Shown here: positions 7,534 to 16,174 of the stretch, piece by piece
Layout of the letters: the number at the start of each line of letters is the position of its first letter
Position numbering within the stretch: the stretch's first letter is position 1
Assembly (NCBI RefSeq): GCF_003026285.1
Contig: NZ_PYOD01000003.1
Location: 496,001 to 560,000 of the forward strand
Source: Photobacterium profundum
GTDB lineage: Bacteria > Pseudomonadota > Gammaproteobacteria > Enterobacterales > Vibrionaceae
Reading direction: 5' to 3'
DNA: 64,000 nt
The notes under the pieces: model-generated
Seen by the model: only the letters and a program-made list of their open reading frames with translations
The model's database searches: none
What the model was told of the DNA's origin: nothing
Translations under genes and position numbers: made by a program

Positions 7534-10260
7534 TTATGCAACTTCATTCAAGCTCTCTAATTTACCTAATAAATGTTCTTTACGAAATGGCTTCGCAACA
7601 TAATCATCCATTCCAGCTTCGTAGCATTTACTAATGTCTTCATCTAGAACACTTGCAGTTAATGCAATAATCGGTAGCCGATCAGTTTGTTGTTCTTTTT
7701 CCCATACTCGAATCGCTTCAGTTGCAGCAAAACCATCCATTATCGGCATCATGCAATCCATTAAAATGGCTTTAAACGAAATAGGTTCTTTCTGGGTAAT
7801 AAGATCAACGGCTTCTTGTCCATTATTTGCCAAAACAATTTGGTAACCCGCTTTTTTAAGCAAGAGTGAAGCAACCTTCTGATTAACTAAGTTATCTTCA
7901 ACGATCAAAATAACATCTGCATCTGCTTGCTCTGATATTTGACCCTCTGTGATGGTAGGAGTTGTATTTATGCTCACAGACTTTATATCAACTAAACAAC
8001 TCTCAGGGTTCAAAGCAGGGGTAGCTTGTATTTCTCTATTCTTCACTACGTTGGTAAATGCATTACTAATCGCTTTTACAAATCGCTGACCAAGCAACGG
8101 TAAAACGGTTAATCCATCAATCGTATGACCAAAATCAAATTGCTCATCTTGAAGTTGAGAACAAATAACGAGGGCTGGTCTATCTTGAATACGATTAAAT
8201 AATTCAATGTCTTTAATCGTACGATTTAAGGTTTTTTGACAATATAAAATTAAATCATATTGTTGTGATATCCCTAATACGGCTGCCGTTTCTATATCAG
8301 AAACAGTAATATTCAACCCCCACTTTTTACATTCCATTTCGACTTTATCGGCATTTGATGTTTGATTTGATAACAGCAGACACTTTTTGTTCTCAAAATT
8401 CGGGATAAGTTTAGGCTGATATTTAACAACATCGACATCTAAGCTAAAGTAAAAATCACTACCAAATCCCTTTTCTGATTTCAGTTCAATTGAACCGCCT
8501 AGAAGCTCAACTAGCTGACGACAAATTGCCAGCCCTAAACCTGTACCTCCAAACTGACGAGTAATCGAGCCATCTTCTTGCGTGAATGGTGCAAAGACTT
8601 GTTGTTGCTTATCTTTTTCGATACCAATTCCGGTGTCTTTTATAGAAAAGAGCAACGACGCTTTTTTATCACCAATATCAGTATAAGTTATCGATAACGT
8701 TACAGAGCCTTGTAAGGTGAACTTCACAGCATTAGACATCAAATTCATCAGTACTTGTCGTAACCTGTGCTCATCCAACATAACAGACGTAGGTAGTTCA
8801 GGATCTAATTGAATTTGAAGGTTAAGTCCTTGTTCTGATGCTTTTGCCTGAACAATAGTAATCGTGTCGTAAACAACTTCTGCAAGATTTGATTCATGAG
8901 GTGAAAGCACCAAATTCCCTGATTCTATTTTAGATAAATCGAGAATGTCATTAATCAACAATAATAATGTTTGCGAAGAGGTTTCGATGGTTTGCAAATA
9001 TTCCGCTTGAGAAGGGTTCAGTTCAGTATCAGACAAAATGCCTGACATCCCTATAATGCCATTCAATGGCGTACGTATTTCATGAGACATGTTTGCTAAG
9101 AAGGAACTTTTAGCAACGTTAGCCTTCTCTGCTTCTTCTTTAGCCTTAATAATATTCGCTTGGCTGAAATGACGATCTTCCAGTAATTGGTTTAACTTAG
9201 ACGTGAAGACAGTGAATTCATCATTACCATCTGATTTCACTTTCAATGCTGCATTATGATCTTCTTCAATTTTTGACATCGTTTGAATAACGCGGCTCAA
9301 GTAAAAGAGAATACGTCGCGCTAGATTTGTTCCTAGGTAACACATAACTACCATCGATAACAAGATTGCTGCGAGATACACACTCATTAGTGTTTTGATA
9401 TCTGTCGTTGTTGTCTGAATATCGTCAACTAACGAGATACTCACCTCTTGTACAACTTGCTGTATTAAGGAGAACCTGTCATTAAAAGCTTGCAAACCTG
9501 TTGCTATTTCACTTTCCTTCATTTCTCCTGTTAAAATTCCCTCTCGCAACTTATAACTGTCAGAAAAAGCAGGATCTGCAAATATTTTAAGCAAAAGATC
9601 AATTTGTTTTGGGCTGGCACTAATAGCGATAAACCGATCAATAAAAAGCTGCTGACGCTCAATCACCGTCGACAATAACTGTTTAAACTCATTATTGTTC
9701 GTTTCTTTATACTGATGAATGAACCAATTTTCTTCTTGTGCCCAAAAAGACAGCCACTGCAATTGATAAAGAACTTCTGTGTTTTTCTCTATATCTATAT
9801 TTCCAGTGCTCACTCTATTTTTTTCAAACGTTATTAAAAACTGACTAACGAGATCATCAAACCATACAGACCAATCATTCAAATCTTCTTTACTTGTAGA
9901 AAGTAGCTCAACCTTCGCTTCATCCATCTCTTTTAATATATTCTCTGCACCCTCTTTTTCACTTTGAGAGAACGCGCTGGGCAGTAACAAAAAAGCACGA
10001 TTAATCGCTTCAGATAGAACATTCCATTCATTCGATTCAATGTCGCCGACTAATCTTTCTGTTTTGAGTGTGTGAACTTGTGATGAAATAACATATTGTT
10101 CTTTCAATAATTCAATTCTAGCATTAAGTAAATTCAACGATTGTACTTCGCCGTACAATTTCTTAATTTCTAACCCAGCAAATACACTCATAAACAGTAG
10201 TGGTAACCCAACTAACAGAAACAGTCTCGATTTAATGGATATTTTGTTCAAAAAGCCCAT
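7534..10260 (-). CDS. hybrid sensor histidine kinase
   Basis: Inner-membrane hybrid kinase of 908 residues. One helix at about residues 13-31, a helical periplasmic domain of about 250 residues, a second helix at about 288-312, then HAMP. HisKA follows with the phospho-accepting His393 in SHEIRTPLNG, then HATPase_c (NLMSNAVKF, DTGIGI, GGTGLGLAI). A region at about 625-740 looks like a receiver fold but has no acidic residue where the phospho-acceptor should be (LILYCQ). A genuine receiver at the C-terminus has Asp835 in LMDCMMPIMDG. No Hpt domain is present, so onward transfer needs a separate partner. The periplasmic part vaguely resembles helical NIT-type sensors. It is divergent from the periplasmic protein and barrel genes, which suggests it controls them. 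It is not BarA-like enough to name. Confidence 0.88.
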   Translation of the reverse strand: MGFLNKISIKSRLFLLVGLPLLFMSVFAGLEIKKLYGEVQSLNLLNARIELLKEQYVISSQVHTLKTERLVGDIESNEWNVLSEAINRAFLLLPSAFSQSEKEGAENILKEMDEAKVELLSTSKEDLNDWSVWFDDLVSQFLITFEKNRVSTGNIDIEKNTEVLYQLQWLSFWAQEENWFIHQYKETNNNEFKQLLSTVIERQQLFIDRFIAISASPKQIDLLLKIFADPAFSDSYKLREGILTGEMKESEIATGLQAFNDRFSLIQQVVQEVSISLVDDIQTTTTDIKTLMSVYLAAILLSMVVMCYLGTNLARRILFYLSRVIQTMSKIEEDHNAALKVKSDGNDEFTVFTSKLNQLLEDRHFSQANIIKAKEEAEKANVAKSSFLANMSHEIRTPLNGIIGMSGILSDTELNPSQAEYLQTIETSSQTLLLLINDILDLSKIESGNLVLSPHESNLAEVVYDTITIVQAKASEQGLNLQIQLDPELPTSVMLDEHRLRQVLMNLMSNAVKFTLQGSVTLSITYTDIGDKKASLLFSIKDTGIGIEKDKQQQVFAPFTQEDGSITRQFGGTGLGLAICRQLVELLGGSIELKSEKGFGSDFYFSLDVDVVKYQPKLIPNFENKKCLLLSNQTSNADKVEMECKKWGLNITVSDIETAAVLGISQQYDLILYCQKTLNRTIKDIELFNRIQDRPALVICSQLQDEQFDFGHTIDGLTVLPLLGQRFVKAISNAFTNVVKNREIQATPALNPESCLVDIKSVSINTTPTITEGQISEQADADVILIVEDNLVNQKVASLLLKKAGYQIVLANNGQEAVDLITQKEPISFKAILMDCMMPIMDGFAATEAIRVWEKEQQTDRLPIIALTASVLDEDISKCYEAGMDDYVAKPFRKEHLLGKLESLNEVA

Positions 10261-10276
10261 ATTCTCTCCTTGAATG

Positions 10277-10583
10277 TGAACTCAGACCAATGTCTGTTTG
10301 TAGTCACAGTAATGTCTACTATTATGTATAGTAGGTTTAGTACTCACCGATATGAAAAAAATCAATTAATAAGGATTTTATTAATAAACAAGTCGTTATA
10401 ACATTTTTATTTGGAATGTTCATCACATTATGAACTCAGACCAATGCCTGCTTGTATTCACAATAGTGTCTATTATTATGTATAGTAGGTTTAGTACTCA
10501 CCGATATGGAAAAATCAATGAATAAGGATTTTCTTGATAAACGAGTTGTTATAACATTCTTATTTGGAATGTTCATCACATTA
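10277..10583. repeat. imperfect tandem duplication, two units of about 154 bp
   Basis: Unit 1 is 10277-10430 and unit 2 is 10431-10583. Both begin TGAACTCAGACCAATG and end GAATGTTCATCACATTA, with scattered substitutions and a single-base indel. Each unit contains the presumed promoter and first codons of the downstream periplasmic gene, so that promoter region exists twice. Confidence 0.92.
10352..10430 (+). pseudogene. duplicated, disabled 5' end of the periplasmic gene
   Basis: In unit 1 of the tandem duplication the equivalent of the next gene's start reads ATG AAA AAA ATC AAT TAA, stopping after five codons. The rest of the copied signal-peptide region follows out of use. It is a dead copy that may still supply a promoter or a short leader. 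Confidence 0.7.
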
Positions 10584-11003
10584 TTTTCATCCCATATTAA
10601 TGCAGAAAGTAACTCTGATAATAAGGAAGTAGAGTTTGCCGTATTTTCTATGAATAGTGATATCCCCGCTTTAAGTAAAAGCAAAGCGAGAATGATTTAT
10701 AAAGGAAAAACAAAAAAAATAAATGGTAGTTTAAAAATCATATTAGTTGATTTGCCAGTGAATTCTATTCATAGAGAAGAGTTTTATTCTATGTTACTGG
10801 GTAAATCCATATCTCAGATGAATGGATATTGGGCAAGTTTATCATTTTCAGGTAAAGGTAAAGCACCAGAAGAACTTAATAGTGATGATATAAAAAGCAT
10901 TATTGAATGGTTGAATAATAATCCAAATGGTATTGCGTATGCTCCCATTGAATCAGTTCCGGAAAATGCCAATATTTTAATCACTATCTTACAGGGAGAG
11001 TAA
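10518..11003 (+). CDS. small periplasmic phosphate-binding-protein-like protein
   Basis: About 161 residues, with an N-terminal signal sequence (ITFLFGMFITLFSSHINA) and a domain resembling part of PstS-type periplasmic binding proteins: SKSKARMIYKGKTKK near the start of the mature part and MNGYWASLSFSGKGKAPEE later. It is roughly half the length of a full PstS, so it is probably a single-lobe binding or accessory protein and not part of an ABC importer; no permease or ATPase is nearby. I prefer ATG 10518, with GGA 7 nt upstream, over ATG 10506. The barrel gene follows after 4 bases, so the two form an operon. Ligand unknown; an anion such as phosphate is a guess. Confidence 0.7.
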   Translation: MNKDFLDKRVVITFLFGMFITLFSSHINAESNSDNKEVEFAVFSMNSDIPALSKSKARMIYKGKTKKINGSLKIILVDLPVNSIHREEFYSMLLGKSISQMNGYWASLSFSGKGKAPEELNSDDIKSIIEWLNNNPNGIAYAPIESVPENANILITILQGE

Positions 11004-11007
11004 GACA

Positions 11008-12054
11008 ATGAATAAAACACTTTTATCAACCATTATTATCGCTGCACTTCCATTCTGCTCACAAGCTGCAATCGACGTTACCGATAACTTTTCAATCAGC
11101 GGTTTTGGCTCAACATCGATTACTCAGTCAGATAACAAAACACCACTATTTGTGAATCGAGAAATTACAGATGACACTTGCTACGATTGTGATACAACAT
11201 TTGGCTTACAGGCAGACTGGGCAATGTGGGGTGAATTGAGTTCTTCTGTTCAAGTCGTTAAACGCCCGCAAGATGATTGGTCGGGACCAGAGTTAGAATG
11301 GGCTTATCTAGCTTACAACTATAACAACTTATCATTTAAAGCCGGGCGCCTAAGGCTACCTCTTTTTCTTGCGTCTGAATATTACTATGTCGGACAAGCT
11401 TACACATGGGCACGACCGCCACAAGAGGTCTACGATAGTCTTTTAGGATTCAACTACTATGACGGTCTCTCAGGGAGTTGGCAATATGATCTCTCCGATG
11501 AAATAGTACTGACTGCAATGCCATATTATGGTTTTTCCAATACCAATAAAATGGATTACGGTAGCGTAGCACTAGAATTTGATACAGAGCGAATTGCAGG
11601 TATTTCGTTCGATATTAGTGGGTTCAACTATCGTGTACACATGAGTTACATGAATGCTAAATATAGGATGATTCCTTCACCTACATACGACACATTAAAT
11701 TTCTATACACTCGGGGCTGAATATTCACTTGATCAGTGGCAGTTTATGGCAGAAGTCGATGCCGACAACCTTCAAACTAACTGGTACGCAAGTGCTTCTT
11801 ATAATATCGATAAGTTTACCCCTTATGTAGTGTATGGAGAGAGCCACCAACGCCGGAAAAGCAATAGCATTACGACAGGCGTAAGATACGATATCACTCA
11901 CACAGTCTCTATTAATGCTGAATGGCAGAATATTTTTATGGATAGAGAAGATTACAACGCCGGAAATTCAGGACAATTTGTTGCACCACCAATCGCTTAC
12001 GGTGAAGACAAAGATGCTCAGTTGTACACTGTTATGCTGAATTTCGTATTCTAA
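11008..12054 (+). CDS. outer-membrane beta-barrel (porin-like) protein
   Basis: 348 residues with a Sec signal peptide (MNKTLLSTIIIAALPFCSQA). The body consists of alternating amphipathic strands rich in Tyr and Trp, and the C-terminus is a terminal Phe (VMLNFVF), the usual outer-membrane insertion signal. An early CYDC pair may form a disulfide in a periplasmic turn or loop. It has no close match to OmpU/OmpT-type general porins and is better called a putative specific porin. It starts 4 bases after the binding-protein-like gene and ends in a good terminator. The divergent kinase may regulate it. Confidence 0.78.
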   Translation: MNKTLLSTIIIAALPFCSQAAIDVTDNFSISGFGSTSITQSDNKTPLFVNREITDDTCYDCDTTFGLQADWAMWGELSSSVQVVKRPQDDWSGPELEWAYLAYNYNNLSFKAGRLRLPLFLASEYYYVGQAYTWARPPQEVYDSLLGFNYYDGLSGSWQYDLSDEIVLTAMPYYGFSNTNKMDYGSVALEFDTERIAGISFDISGFNYRVHMSYMNAKYRMIPSPTYDTLNFYTLGAEYSLDQWQFMAEVDADNLQTNWYASASYNIDKFTPYVVYGESHQRRKSNSITTGVRYDITHTVSINAEWQNIFMDREDYNAGNSGQFVAPPIAYGEDKDAQLYTVMLNFVF

Positions 12055-12082
12055 ATTTATACCTAGATTAACACCTAAATAT

Positions 12083-12130
12083 AAGGGAGCAATTACACGC
12101 TGATGATCAGCAATAATTACTCCCTTTTAT
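12083..12130 (+). terminator. terminator of the barrel gene
   Basis: A 13-bp stem (one mismatch) AAGGGAGCAATTA/TAATTACTCCCTT enclosing a second short hairpin (GCTGA/TCAGC), followed by TTATATATT. Confidence 0.75.
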
Positions 12131-12159
12131 ATATTAAAATGACAAACACGTTAAACTGC

Positions 12160-13065
12160 TTATTTCACCAACATTGCAGCACCAAATACACCAGCACTAT
12201 CGCCCAAATCTGGTTTAACAATAAGTGTATCTAACATTGGGTTAAATAAATGACGCTTAATCGCTTGTGGTGCGTGCTCATAAAGTGCATCTATATTACC
12301 AACTCCCCCACCCACGACAATCACATCAGGGTCAATAACATTGATAATTTGTGCAACAGCCAAACCAAATTTATCGATTAATCGCGTTAATGTATGTTGA
12401 GCAAAACTATCCCCACTTTCTGCCAATTTTACGATTTCAGGCAAAGAATGATCTTGCTTGGCAATACTTTTGTAATGCGCTTCTAAGCCTTTCCCTGAAA
12501 TCACTGTTTCTAAACAACCTTCTTTACCGCAATAACATAACGCACCATTAGGTTCTAATACATTATGCCCCCACTCGCCTGCAATGCCATGTCGTCCGTT
12601 TATCAGCTTGCCATTAACAACAACACCAGAACCAACACCTGTGCCCATGATAATACCGAATACAACTTCAGCATCGGGCTTTAAGCGCTTCACTACACCT
12701 AGGCGAGCTTCAGCTAACGCAAAACAATTTGCATCATTTGCAAGTACAACTTTAGTGCCCAGTATTTCTGTAAGGTCTTTATCAAAAGGCTGACCATTCA
12801 ATGCTGTTGAATTACAGTTTTTCATTACACCTGTTTGGGGGTCTAACGCGCCAGGTGTACCAAAGCCAATCGCCTCGGGGTATTCACCTATAGATTCAGC
12901 ACACATATCAATAAGAGACTTGATACGTTGTAGAATATGGACATAACCTTTACTTCCTTCTGTGGCAACTCGCTCACGTAGCACACACTGATCATCTGTT
13001 CGTGACATCACTGCACACTCAATCTTCGTACCGCCTAGATCAACGCCCCAATAATACTGACTCAT
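12160..13065 (-). CDS. mak: ROK-family sugar kinase (fructokinase/manno(fructo)kinase-like)
   Basis: Cytoplasmic ROK kinase, 301 residues. It shows the N-terminal phosphate-binding DLGGTKIE, the catalytic ANDANCFA, the GTGVGSG ATP-site loop and the ROK zinc site built from GEWGHN plus CYCGKEGCLE. The segment NSTALNGQPFDKDL is almost the same as in E. coli Mak, which favours fructokinase; NagK-type N-acetylglucosamine kinase is the alternative. It is monocistronic, with no PTS or permease beside it. The upstream region holds a long inverted repeat. Confidence 0.82.
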   Translation of the reverse strand: MSQYYWGVDLGGTKIECAVMSRTDDQCVLRERVATEGSKGYVHILQRIKSLIDMCAESIGEYPEAIGFGTPGALDPQTGVMKNCNSTALNGQPFDKDLTEILGTKVVLANDANCFALAEARLGVVKRLKPDAEVVFGIIMGTGVGSGVVVNGKLINGRHGIAGEWGHNVLEPNGALCYCGKEGCLETVISGKGLEAHYKSIAKQDHSLPEIVKLAESGDSFAQHTLTRLIDKFGLAVAQIINVIDPDVIVVGGGVGNIDALYEHAPQAIKRHLFNPMLDTLIVKPDLGDSAGVFGAAMLVK

Positions 13066-13090
13066 CGTTACTCCAGATTTTTTATCGTTA

Positions 13091-13156
13091 TATATCCAAG
13101 TTACCTTACTGTACTTACTTCAGCGAGAACCTACACCGTAAGGTTACTTGGATATA
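13091..13156. repeat. long imperfect inverted repeat upstream of mak
   Basis: Two 22-bp arms (13091-13112 and 13135-13156) match with two mismatches and flank a 22-nt loop. The arms carry TAACTTGGATATA-type ends. The same 13-mer recurs at 22517-22529 upstream of the fumarylacetoacetase gene, so this may be a dispersed element rather than a local operator. Confidence 0.6.
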
Positions 13157-13393
13157 ATACTTAATAATTAAGGAATAAGAGCAACACATGCAACAAAGTG
13201 AACCAGAAAAATGCCAATTAGTGATACCGCTTTTGTTTAGATAGATAATTTCTGTCCCAAACGCCAGAGCAATCACACAATCAATTTTAACGACAAGATC
13301 GCCTAATCATTAAAATCAGCCATAATTACTTAACAATGGTCATGACTTTGACTTATTTCTTTTTAGACAAATGTCGTCAAGGAGAATCACACT

Positions 13394-13609
13394 ATGTTTC
13401 TTAAAGAGACTCGTACTGGTGATCTAGTAGATGTGATTGATATGGGGTCTTTAATAAACCCTTTTACTCAACAGGTGGATGTTCAATACCAATCAGGGGA
13501 AGATTTAGCTGATCCTGTTGCGATAGACAAACAGAATTTGGCTTTTCCATCTGGCGAGCAATTACCAGAATGCTGGATAAACGGCTACTACCGTTTTAAA
13601 CAAGGATAA
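13394..13609 (+). CDS. conserved hypothetical protein, 71 residues
   Basis: Small acidic soluble protein with no signal peptide or membrane segment. A strong AAGGAG lies 8 nt before the ATG, which supports translation. It contains GDLVDVIDMGSLINPF and FPSGEQLPECW, which recall short conserved Vibrionaceae proteins of unknown function. It stands alone between mak and a convergent regulator. Confidence 0.65.
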   Translation: MFLKETRTGDLVDVIDMGSLINPFTQQVDVQYQSGEDLADPVAIDKQNLAFPSGEQLPECWINGYYRFKQG

Positions 13610-13645
13610 TGGATTCGATAAACTTAATAATGAACCGACTATTTT

Positions 13646-13693
13646 ACTCGCCATCTCATAACTACTTAACATTAGTTATAATTGATGGCGAGT
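13646..13693. terminator. hairpin between convergent genes
   Basis: A perfect 10-bp stem ACTCGCCATC/GATGGCGAGT encloses a second 7-bp stem (ATAACTA/TAGTTAT). It sits between the small conserved gene and the regulator gene. No long U-tract, so terminator function is likely but not certain. Confidence 0.5.
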
Positions 13694-13712
13694 GACTATA
13701 GCTTTGCCCAAG

Positions 13713-14135
13713 CTACTTTTGAAGGTTTTTAGCTAACTCTAAACAATGTAAACGAAGCTCTTCTACTCGAGACGCATCCATACTCGACTTCTGGCGAAGC
13801 TGCTGTTTCAAATCTTTCGCTTTTTCTTGTAACTCACGTCCAGTCAACGTTAAAGAGATCACTTTTTTACGCTCATCAACGGGTGATACTTGTCTAGTAA
13901 GCATCTGCTTGCCTTCTAAACGCTTCACAATTGGTGTTAATGTTCCCGGATCGAGATGAGTATCATGAGATAGCTCTGTTAGGCTTACATCATTGTTATA
14001 CCACAATGATTGCATAACGATGTACTGTGGATAAGTGAGATCAAACTCATCTAACAACGGACGGTATGCGCGTACTAATGCATTGGTTGCCGTGTAGAGT
14101 GCAAAGCACACATTATCTGATAACTGTTGAGACAT
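13713..14135 (-). CDS. MarR-family regulator, OhrR-like
   Basis: Cytoplasmic winged-helix repressor, about 140 residues. The N-terminal helix CFALYTATNALVRAYRPLLDEFDLTYPQY is the OhrR signature, including the Cys in VCFALY that senses organic peroxides or electrophiles. The recognition region reads HLDPGTLTPIVKRLE. I prefer the ATG at 14135, with GAGAGGGA just upstream; 14153 and 14186 are possible. It is divergent from the CurA-like reductase with paired operator-like repeats between, so it probably represses that gene and itself. It is a paralogue of the ohrR gene at 35236. Confidence 0.85.
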   Translation of the reverse strand: MSQQLSDNVCFALYTATNALVRAYRPLLDEFDLTYPQYIVMQSLWYNNDVSLTELSHDTHLDPGTLTPIVKRLEGKQMLTRQVSPVDERKKVISLTLTGRELQEKAKDLKQQLRQKSSMDASRVEELRLHCLELAKNLQK

Positions 14136-14273
14136 TCTTTCCCTCTCCGGCATACAATCACCTTTCAGTGATCTTTTTTCACTCAAGCGATACTGTTCGT
14201 ATCTACTCCGAATCTTATACTCCGCATAATAACGTGTATTGCATCACAGTAATATACTTAGCCTTAAAATAAT

Positions 14274-14299
14274 TAACGCGCAAAATATTATCGCGCAAA
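14274..14299. promoter_or_regulatory. candidate operator of the OhrR-like regulator (site 1)
   Basis: Contains two GCGCAAA repeats (CGCGCAAAATATTATCGCGCAAA is split across 14277-14299). GCGC-centred AT-flanked sites are typical of OhrR operators, and a matching element lies at 14347. Confidence 0.45.
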
Positions 14300-14346
14300 T
14301 CTATTGCATAAATGAAAAACTAAGTGTAACTTAAAAACAGATTTAG

Positions 14347-14366
14347 TTAGCGCGCAAAATATTTGC
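14347..14366. promoter_or_regulatory. candidate operator of the OhrR-like regulator (site 2)
   Basis: TTAGCGCGCAAAATATTTGC repeats the core of site 1 (GCGCAAAATATT), 120 nt before the reductase start. The repetition of a 12-mer within the divergent region suggests protein binding. Confidence 0.45.
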
Positions 14367-14486
14367 AGGAAAAGTAATTAGTTCTTACTTTTTTAACAAG
14401 CCGTAAATTTTAAACAAGCAGTAAGCTTTTGAACAAAATGAAAAGAAGCTGCTACTGTTACTTAAAATCCTTCAAAGGAAGACATA

Positions 14487-15482
14487 ATGAACATTCAAGA
14501 AATTCAATTAGCTTCTCGCCCTACTGGCATTCCGTCAGCTGAAAACTTTGCATTGGCTCAGAACACATTACCTGAAATACAAGATGGTGAAGTATTAGTA
14601 AAGAACCTTTGGATGTCTGTTGACCCTTACATGCGTGGTCGCATGATGGATCGTGCAAGCTACATTGCCCCTTTCCAAATAGGTGAAGCCTTAGAAGGTG
14701 GTGCAATTGGTGAAGTCATTGAATCGAAAAACACTGAGTTCCCTGTTGGCACCAAAGTAAATAGCATGCAAGGTTGGCGCAGCCATTACATCAGTAACGG
14801 AAACGGTTTAACCGCACTTCCTGTAACACCACTACCCGATCAAAGTTTCTTAGGCATTATGGGTATGCCCGGTATGACCGCATGGACAGGTCTATTCCGT
14901 ATCGCAAATTTAAAACCAACAGATACTGTCTTCATTTCAGCTGCTTCTGGCGCAGTGGGTAGCGTTGCTTGTCAGATTGCAAAAATGCACGGCTGTACTG
15001 TTGTCGGTTCAACAGGTTCTGACGATAAAGTGGCACTGCTTAAAAGCTTGGGGGTTGATATTGTCATTAACTATAAGAAAGAATCAAACTTAACTGAAGC
15101 ATTAGCAAAAGCGGCACCGCAAGGTATCGATGTGTACTTTGAAAATGTAGGTGGTGAGCATCTTGAAGCTGCTTTGGCAAATATGAATGATTACGGCCGT
15201 ATGGCAGTATGTGGCATGATTTCTCAATACAATGCGACAGAGCCTCAGCCTGGTCCTACTAACCTTGCCATGCTTATTATCAAGAAATTAAAAGTGGAAG
15301 GTTTCATTGTATTTGACCACTGGGCGCACTACGGTGAGTTCGCACAGCAAATGGGTCAATGGATTGCTGAAGGTAAAATCAAATGGGAAGAAACCGTCTA
15401 CGAAGGTTTGGCTGAAGCACCTAATGCATTTATCGGTCTGTTCGAAGGTAAAAACAAAGGAAAAATGCTGGTTAAACTGTAA
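14487..15482 (+). CDS. NADPH-dependent enone/alkenal reductase, CurA-like
   Basis: Soluble zinc-free MDR oxidoreductase of the CurA/leukotriene B4 dehydrogenase family, 331 residues. It reduces the C=C bond of alpha,beta-unsaturated carbonyls with NADPH. It shows the N-terminal domain with VDPYMRGRM, then MGMPGMTAWTGL, and the nucleotide-binding AASGAVGS loop followed by GSTGSDDK for NADPH. The ATG at 14487 follows AAAGGAAG. A divergent OhrR-like regulator and operator-like repeats suggest induction by electrophiles or lipid peroxide products. It ends in a clean terminator. Confidence 0.9.
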   Translation: MNIQEIQLASRPTGIPSAENFALAQNTLPEIQDGEVLVKNLWMSVDPYMRGRMMDRASYIAPFQIGEALEGGAIGEVIESKNTEFPVGTKVNSMQGWRSHYISNGNGLTALPVTPLPDQSFLGIMGMPGMTAWTGLFRIANLKPTDTVFISAASGAVGSVACQIAKMHGCTVVGSTGSDDKVALLKSLGVDIVINYKKESNLTEALAKAAPQGIDVYFENVGGEHLEAALANMNDYGRMAVCGMISQYNATEPQPGPTNLAMLIIKKLKVEGFIVFDHWAHYGEFAQQMGQWIAEGKIKWEETVYEGLAEAPNAFIGLFEGKNKGKMLVKL

Positions 15483-15515
15483 GCCTGTTATACCCCAGTT
15501 AATTTAACGCATAAT

Positions 15516-15543
15516 AAAAAAGGAGCCTAAGGGCTCCTTTTTT
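15516..15543 (+). terminator. terminator after the CurA-like gene
   Basis: A perfect 12-bp stem AAAAAAGGAGCC/GGCTCCTTTTTT with a 4-nt loop; bidirectional, so it can also serve pqiC on the other strand. Confidence 0.92.
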
Positions 15544-15580
15544 GTTGATGATATTTAATATTATGAACTACGCTATTTCA

Positions 15581-16174
15581 TTACAAAGAAGCTGGCGCCA
15601 CATTTAACCGTTTTGCAATCTGAGTCGTTAAACGGTTTATACCTTCAGATAAAGCTTTAACCTGCGCATCATACCCTTCTTCTTGCAAAGGTACTTGGAA
15701 TTTGAATGGGTACACACCATTCAAATCACCATCACTTTTAACTAGCATCCACTCGCCACTAATTTTAGCCATACCGGAATAGTGACCATTGAACTCATCG
15801 ATTTTCACCTGCAATCGTGGTGAATTATACGTGCTCAAGGCTGGCGTAAGTTCAGTTGTCCAGAACTGGCTTTGCTTATTACGTAAATCTTGATTAATAC
15901 GCCGTGTCAGCTGCTTACCTATACTTTCAGCCCATAAATTTTGTTGAGCTTGTACAACTTCAGTATCACTCACTTGATACACAAGACCAGTACCCGCGAG
16001 ATGTTCAGCCATCTCAACCGGGCGAATAACCAACAATGGCTGGTTAGACCCAATTTGAGACGTTATGCTTTGTGCGCCAGCAGGTAATAAATAACTATTC
16101 ACTGCATCGGGTTGACTGCTGCAGCCAGCTAAGAATGCAGTTGCGGCTACCATAAATAATAGGTGCTTTTTCAT
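15581..16174 (-). CDS. pqiC: PqiC outer-membrane lipoprotein of the PqiABC system
   Basis: Lipoprotein of 197 residues with lipobox FLAGCSS (Cys at about residue 18). It is the outer-membrane partner of the PqiB tunnel in a trans-envelope lipid transport complex. Family features include LLPAG near the mature N-terminus, LLVIRPVEMAEHLAG and the ABC-transport auxiliary fold. Its start overlaps the pqiB stop at 16174, confirming the operon pqiA-pqiB-pqiC. Confidence 0.88.
   Translation of the reverse strand: MKKHLLFMVAATAFLAGCSSQPDAVNSYLLPAGAQSITSQIGSNQPLLVIRPVEMAEHLAGTGLVYQVSDTEVVQAQQNLWAESIGKQLTRRINQDLRNKQSQFWTTELTPALSTYNSPRLQVKIDEFNGHYSGMAKISGEWMLVKSDGDLNGVYPFKFQVPLQEEGYDAQVKALSEGINRLTTQIAKRLNVAPASL

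Noticed and set aside
7534..10260. Calling the hybrid kinase BarA/VarS because it adjoins csrB
   Set aside because: It lacks the C-terminal Hpt domain of BarA, and adjacency alone is not evidence.
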